Below are positions 61,177 to 64,000 of a stretch of 64,000 nt of DNA, in pieces. Position numbers and translations under genes: made by a program. Origin of the DNA: Bacillota bacterium (lineage in GTDB: Bacteria; Bacillota; Clostridia; Peptostreptococcales; Acidaminobacteraceae); assembly GCA_025210655.1 (NCBI GenBank), contig JAOARG010000067.1, positions 1 through 64,000 of the forward strand, written 5' to 3'. Numbering within the stretch: position 1 is the stretch's first letter; each line of letters starts with the position of its first letter. The notes below the pieces were generated by a model. The model was not told where the DNA came from, did no database searches, and saw only the letters and a program-made list of their open reading frames with translations.

Positions 61177-62292
61177 TTGGATAGGTATGTTGTTAAAAAT
61201 GGAAAAAAGTTAAGATATGGATATACTACAGGTTCATGTGCAAGCGCAGCAACTTTAGCAGCAATACTTACTTTGAAAAGTAAAGAAGCGGTTGAAGAAG
61301 TCATGATTCATACCCCAAAGGGATGGGATATTAGGATTGAGTCGGAAATCGTTTCTCTAGATATAAATTCTTGTACAGCTTATGTTGTTAAGGATAGTGG
61401 TGATGATCCAGATGTAACAAATGGTGTTAAAATTTATTCCAAAGTTACATTAAGGGATGATAAAAATAGAAATATTTATGGGGGAGTAGGTGTTGGCAAA
61501 GTCACTAGAAAGGGCTTGTCAGTTGAAGTAGGTAGTAGTGCAATTAATCCTGTCCCTATGGAAATGATAAAGAATGTTTTGGATGAGCACTTGCCTGATG
61601 ATCTAGGTGTAGATGTTGAAATTTACTGTCCAGAAGGGGTTGAAATAGGAAAAAAAACCTTTAATCCTAGATTAGGTATTGAAGGAGGTATATCAATTAT
61701 TGGTACTACGGGGATAGTTGAACCGATGTCTTTAGAGGCTTTAAAAGATTCTATAGTAATAGAGCTAAAATATCTTAAAGAAAATGGATACAATAAAGTT
61801 ATCTTTAGTCCCGGGAACTATGGACGAGATAAGCTTATTGAAATGGGATTTGATCAGGAACTACTGGTTAAAACAAGTAACTTTTTAGGATATATGCTTG
61901 AACAAGCAGAGTATTATGGATTTGAAAAAGTATTATGGATTGGTCATATAGGCAAGATGGTTAAGCTTTCAGGTGGAATATACGATTCCCATAGTAAAAA
62001 TGCAGATGGTCGAATGGAGATATTAACCTGTCATGCAGCCTTATTAGGAGCTGATAAGGAGTTGCTTAATCAAATTTTTAAATCTATTACCACTGATGAA
62101 GCTATATCATATATTAAAGAGAAAATGGATGATGAAATTTTTAGTGTCCTATCTAACAAAATAGTTGAGAATAGTAAACATAGATTTAGTGGAGAGGTTG
62201 AAGCTCTTATTTTTTCTAAAGAGCATGGTATATTAGGCTCAAGTAAGGGTTTTAATAATCTATCAAAGGAGTTTTTCAATGAAAAAAGTTAG
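61177..62292 (+). CDS. cbiD: Cobalt-precorrin-5B C1-methyltransferase
   Basis: CbiD methylates C1 of the corrin ring in the anaerobic route. The 371-residue protein has the family N-terminus RYGYTTGSCASAA, then DSGDDPDVTNG, GVGKVTRKGL, INPVPMEMI, GISIIGTTGIVEPMS and HIGKMVKLSGG. The start is taken as TTG 61177, since AGGTGAT lies just upstream as for other genes here; GTG 61168 is part of that site. It overlaps cbiE by 14 bp. Its presence marks the anaerobic (early cobalt) pathway. Confidence 0.95.
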   Translation: MDRYVVKNGKKLRYGYTTGSCASAATLAAILTLKSKEAVEEVMIHTPKGWDIRIESEIVSLDINSCTAYVVKDSGDDPDVTNGVKIYSKVTLRDDKNRNIYGGVGVGKVTRKGLSVEVGSSAINPVPMEMIKNVLDEHLPDDLGVDVEIYCPEGVEIGKKTFNPRLGIEGGISIIGTTGIVEPMSLEALKDSIVIELKYLKENGYNKVIFSPGNYGRDKLIEMGFDQELLVKTSNFLGYMLEQAEYYGFEKVLWIGHIGKMVKLSGGIYDSHSKNADGRMEILTCHAALLGADKELLNQIFKSITTDEAISYIKEKMDDEIFSVLSNKIVENSKHRFSGEVEALIFSKEHGILGSSKGFNNLSKEFFNEKS

Positions 62293-62917
62293 GGTTGTTG
62301 GTTTAGGTCCAGGAAATCTTGATTATCTCTTACCAATTGCGAAAAGAGTTATTGAAGAGTCAGAAATTTTAATTGGGGGCTCAAGGCATTTAGAAGCCTT
62401 AAGTATAAATAATAAAGAAAAAATCCTTCTTGATGGGAATTATAAGAAGGTTATGGAGTTTTTAGAATACAACTACAGTAAATATGATATCGCTGTAGTT
62501 GTGTCGGGTGATACAGGATTTTATAGTTTAAGTAGCATGGTTAAGAAGTATGTACCCATAGATAATCTTGAATTTATTCCAGGAATAAGTTCCCTTCAGT
62601 ATATGTTTTCAAAACTGTGCCTTACATGGGATAAGGCACTTATGAAAAGTGTACATGGAAGAAAATTTGATTATATTGATTGTATTGATAAATATAGTTA
62701 TATTGGGCTTCTTACTGATAAAGTCTCCACACCTGTTAGTATAGCTGAAGAATTGATAAAATATGGCTACAGTGATGATATTATTTTTCATGTCGGGGAA
62801 AGACTATCTTATGAAGATGAGTTAATTACATCATGTAGTCCTTTACAAGCATCTAAGGGAGATTTTGATCCCTTATCTGTTGTAATTATTGAGAATAAAG
62901 GATATAAAGGAGAATGA
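62279..62917 (+). CDS. cbiE: Cobalt-precorrin-7 C5-methyltransferase
   Basis: The 212-residue protein is a tetrapyrrole methylase of the CbiE group: VVGLGPGNLDYLLPIAKRVI (N-terminal SAM loop), SGDTGFYSLSSM, and EFIPGISSLQYMFSKL. It methylates C5, while the next protein (CbiT) handles C15 and decarboxylation; in some species the two are fused as CobL/CbiET. Here they are separate and their genes abut. Confidence 0.95.
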   Translation: MKKVRVVGLGPGNLDYLLPIAKRVIEESEILIGGSRHLEALSINNKEKILLDGNYKKVMEFLEYNYSKYDIAVVVSGDTGFYSLSSMVKKYVPIDNLEFIPGISSLQYMFSKLCLTWDKALMKSVHGRKFDYIDCIDKYSYIGLLTDKVSTPVSIAEELIKYGYSDDIIFHVGERLSYEDELITSCSPLQASKGDFDPLSVVIIENKGYKGE

Positions 62918-62919
62918 AA

Positions 62920-63498
62920 ATGGGAATAATAACTCCTGGAATACCTGATTCACAGTTTATAAGGGGAAAGGTACCTATGACAAAAGAAGAAGTCAGGTCC
63001 TTAAGTCTTTGTAAATTGAGGCTTAGGGAAGATGATGTTTTGCTGGATATAGGAGCTGGTACAGGATCTATAAGTATCGAAGCTGCCATATTGTTGAAAA
63101 AAGGTATGGTACATTCTATTGAAAGAAAAGTTGAAGCAGTTGAACTAATTAAAAAAAATATCATTAAATTTGAAATTGAAAATATTAATGTTATTGAAGG
63201 ATATGTACCAGAGGATTTGCCAAATATAAAGTTCAATAAGGTTTTCATCGGTGGATCAGGTGGAAATATGGAAGAAATTCTTGATTATATATATGAAAAT
63301 ATGCAGTCAGGAAATGTAGTCATAAATGCTATTACATTGGAGAATACCTATAAGGGTTATGATTATCTTAGAAGTAAAGGTTTTGAAGATGTAGAAATAA
63401 TCCAAGTTGGAATATCTAGAGGAAATATGCTAAAGGATTTGACATTGATGAAGGCAGAAAATCCAATATTCATAGTGTCAGGAAGAAAGGGGAAATAG
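62920..63498 (+). CDS. cbiT: Cobalt-precorrin-6B C15-methyltransferase (decarboxylating)
   Basis: The 192-residue class I methyltransferase has GIPDSQFIRGKVPMTKEEVR, the CbiT N-terminus, and the SAM motif LDIGAGTGSISIEAA. The ATG at 62920 is preferred because AAGGAG lies 7 bp upstream; the ATG at 62914 is too close. It follows cbiE without a gap and precedes cbiL by 5 bp. Confidence 0.95.
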   Translation: MGIITPGIPDSQFIRGKVPMTKEEVRSLSLCKLRLREDDVLLDIGAGTGSISIEAAILLKKGMVHSIERKVEAVELIKKNIIKFEIENINVIEGYVPEDLPNIKFNKVFIGGSGGNMEEILDYIYENMQSGNVVINAITLENTYKGYDYLRSKGFEDVEIIQVGISRGNMLKDLTLMKAENPIFIVSGRKGK

Positions 63499-63503
63499 TC
63501 ATA

Positions 63504-64000
63504 ATGAGAAAATTTGTTGGAATTGGAGTAGGGCCTGGTGACCCAGATTTATTAACTGTAAGAGCGGTAAAAGAACTTGAAAAAGCAGATGTTATTATTT
63601 GCCCGATTGCAAGGGAGGGTAGCGAGTCTGTAGCTTATAAGATAGCTGAACCGCATATCCAAGGTGGAGAAATATTAAGAATGGTATTTCCTATGACACA
63701 CGATAAGGATGTTCTTGAAAAGGCTTGGGATGAAAATGCTAAGGAGATCAAATCCCTTTTAGATAATGGACAATATGTAGTATTTATGACACTGGGAGAT
63801 CCAGCTGTATATAGCACTTATATGTACATGGTTGATATCCTTCAGCATATGGATATTGAGGTTGTTACTATACCTGGTATACCATCTTTTGTTAATATAG
63901 CAAATAGTATAAATGTACCACTTATGATGGGGGATGAAGCCCTTACTGTAGTTCCTATGATGAAGGATGGAAAAGCAGTTGAAAAGGCCCTTGATGACTT
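63504..64000 (+). CDS. cbiL: Cobalt-precorrin-2 C20-methyltransferase, 5' part
   Basis: The gene runs off the window end; 165 codons are visible. The N-terminus KFVGIGVGPGDPDLLTVRAV and the regions VIICPIAREG and FMTLGDPAVYSTYMYMVD are typical of CbiL/CobI, and VTIPGIPSFVNIAN supports it. It methylates C20 early in the pathway. More cbi genes are expected beyond 64000. Confidence 0.93.
   Translation, partial: MRKFVGIGVGPGDPDLLTVRAVKELEKADVIICPIAREGSESVAYKIAEPHIQGGEILRMVFPMTHDKDVLEKAWDENAKEIKSLLDNGQYVVFMTLGDPAVYSTYMYMVDILQHMDIEVVTIPGIPSFVNIANSINVPLMMGDEALTVVPMMKDGKAVEKALDD

Overview
The window is AT-rich, has strong Shine-Dalgarno sites and Gram-positive lipoprotein signals, and relies on T-box and cobalamin riboswitch control. 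It carries an L-serine dehydratase, an iron-sulfur cysteine desulfidase, a tripeptidase, a betaine-type carrier, oxygen-sensitive enzymes and a full flagellar filament locus. This points to a motile, anaerobic, amino-acid-fermenting member of the Bacillota (Clostridia/Tissierellia type). The genus cannot be fixed from the sequence alone. No rRNA, tRNA, CRISPR array, transposase or prophage was seen.

Layout. 1-9.9 kb: flagellar filament and cap genes (two tandem flgK paralogues, flgL, fliD, a small chaperone-like gene, flagellin) with two OmpR-type regulators whose receiver domains are degenerate. A 119-bp hairpin-bearing leader is duplicated in front of flgK. 10.1-12.2 kb: alkylation repair (Ada-AlkA fusion plus Ogt). 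12.2-14.7 kb: a secreted protein of unknown function flanked on each side by two copies of a highly structured repeat; a fifth, diverged copy lies at 53.3 kb. 14.8-21.5 kb: a DeoR-controlled cluster (iron-type alcohol dehydrogenase, FucA-like aldolase, NhaC-family carrier, MtnA-like isomerase, MtnK-like kinase). It reads as a DHAP shunt for 5-methylthioribose or 5-deoxyribose.

21.6-33 kb: an XRE regulator, a radical SAM protein, a GGDEF-EAL protein with a dead GGDEF motif, a DUF2284 protein, a free Cache lipoprotein, a sigma-54 activator next to a cysteine desulfidase with a clear -24/-12 promoter, and a BCCT carrier behind a long leader that holds a terminator. 33-38.6 kb: a TetR-controlled ABC exporter, a class IV aminotransferase and PepT. 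38.7-42 kb: a universal stress protein, a stand-alone molybdopterin enzyme and TcdA. 42.1-46.1 kb: three tandem secreted paralogues with peptidoglycan-binding repeats and a shared His-rich C-terminal domain. 46.2-50.2 kb: serine dehydratase and a PspC/LiaF-like envelope cluster. 50.2-53.2 kb: T-box and valS. 53.3-60.2 kb: folC, two lipoproteins (one a polysaccharide deacetylase), DUF4364, a QueG-like protein, a 49-residue membrane peptide and a PfkB kinase. 60.2-64 kb: a cobalamin riboswitch driving cbiC-D-E-T-L, the last gene cut by the window end.

How the genes fit together. PepT, serine dehydratase, cysteine desulfidase and the aminotransferase feed amino-acid fermentation. Radical SAM and SAM chemistry produce 5'-deoxyadenosine and methylthioadenosine, whose sugar part the 14.8-21.5 kb cluster could recover as DHAP. 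The most unusual items are the tiered palindromic repeat family, the DHAP-shunt cluster with its own carrier and duplicated operator, the three-gene cell-wall paralogue array, and the atypical regulators in the flagellar locus.
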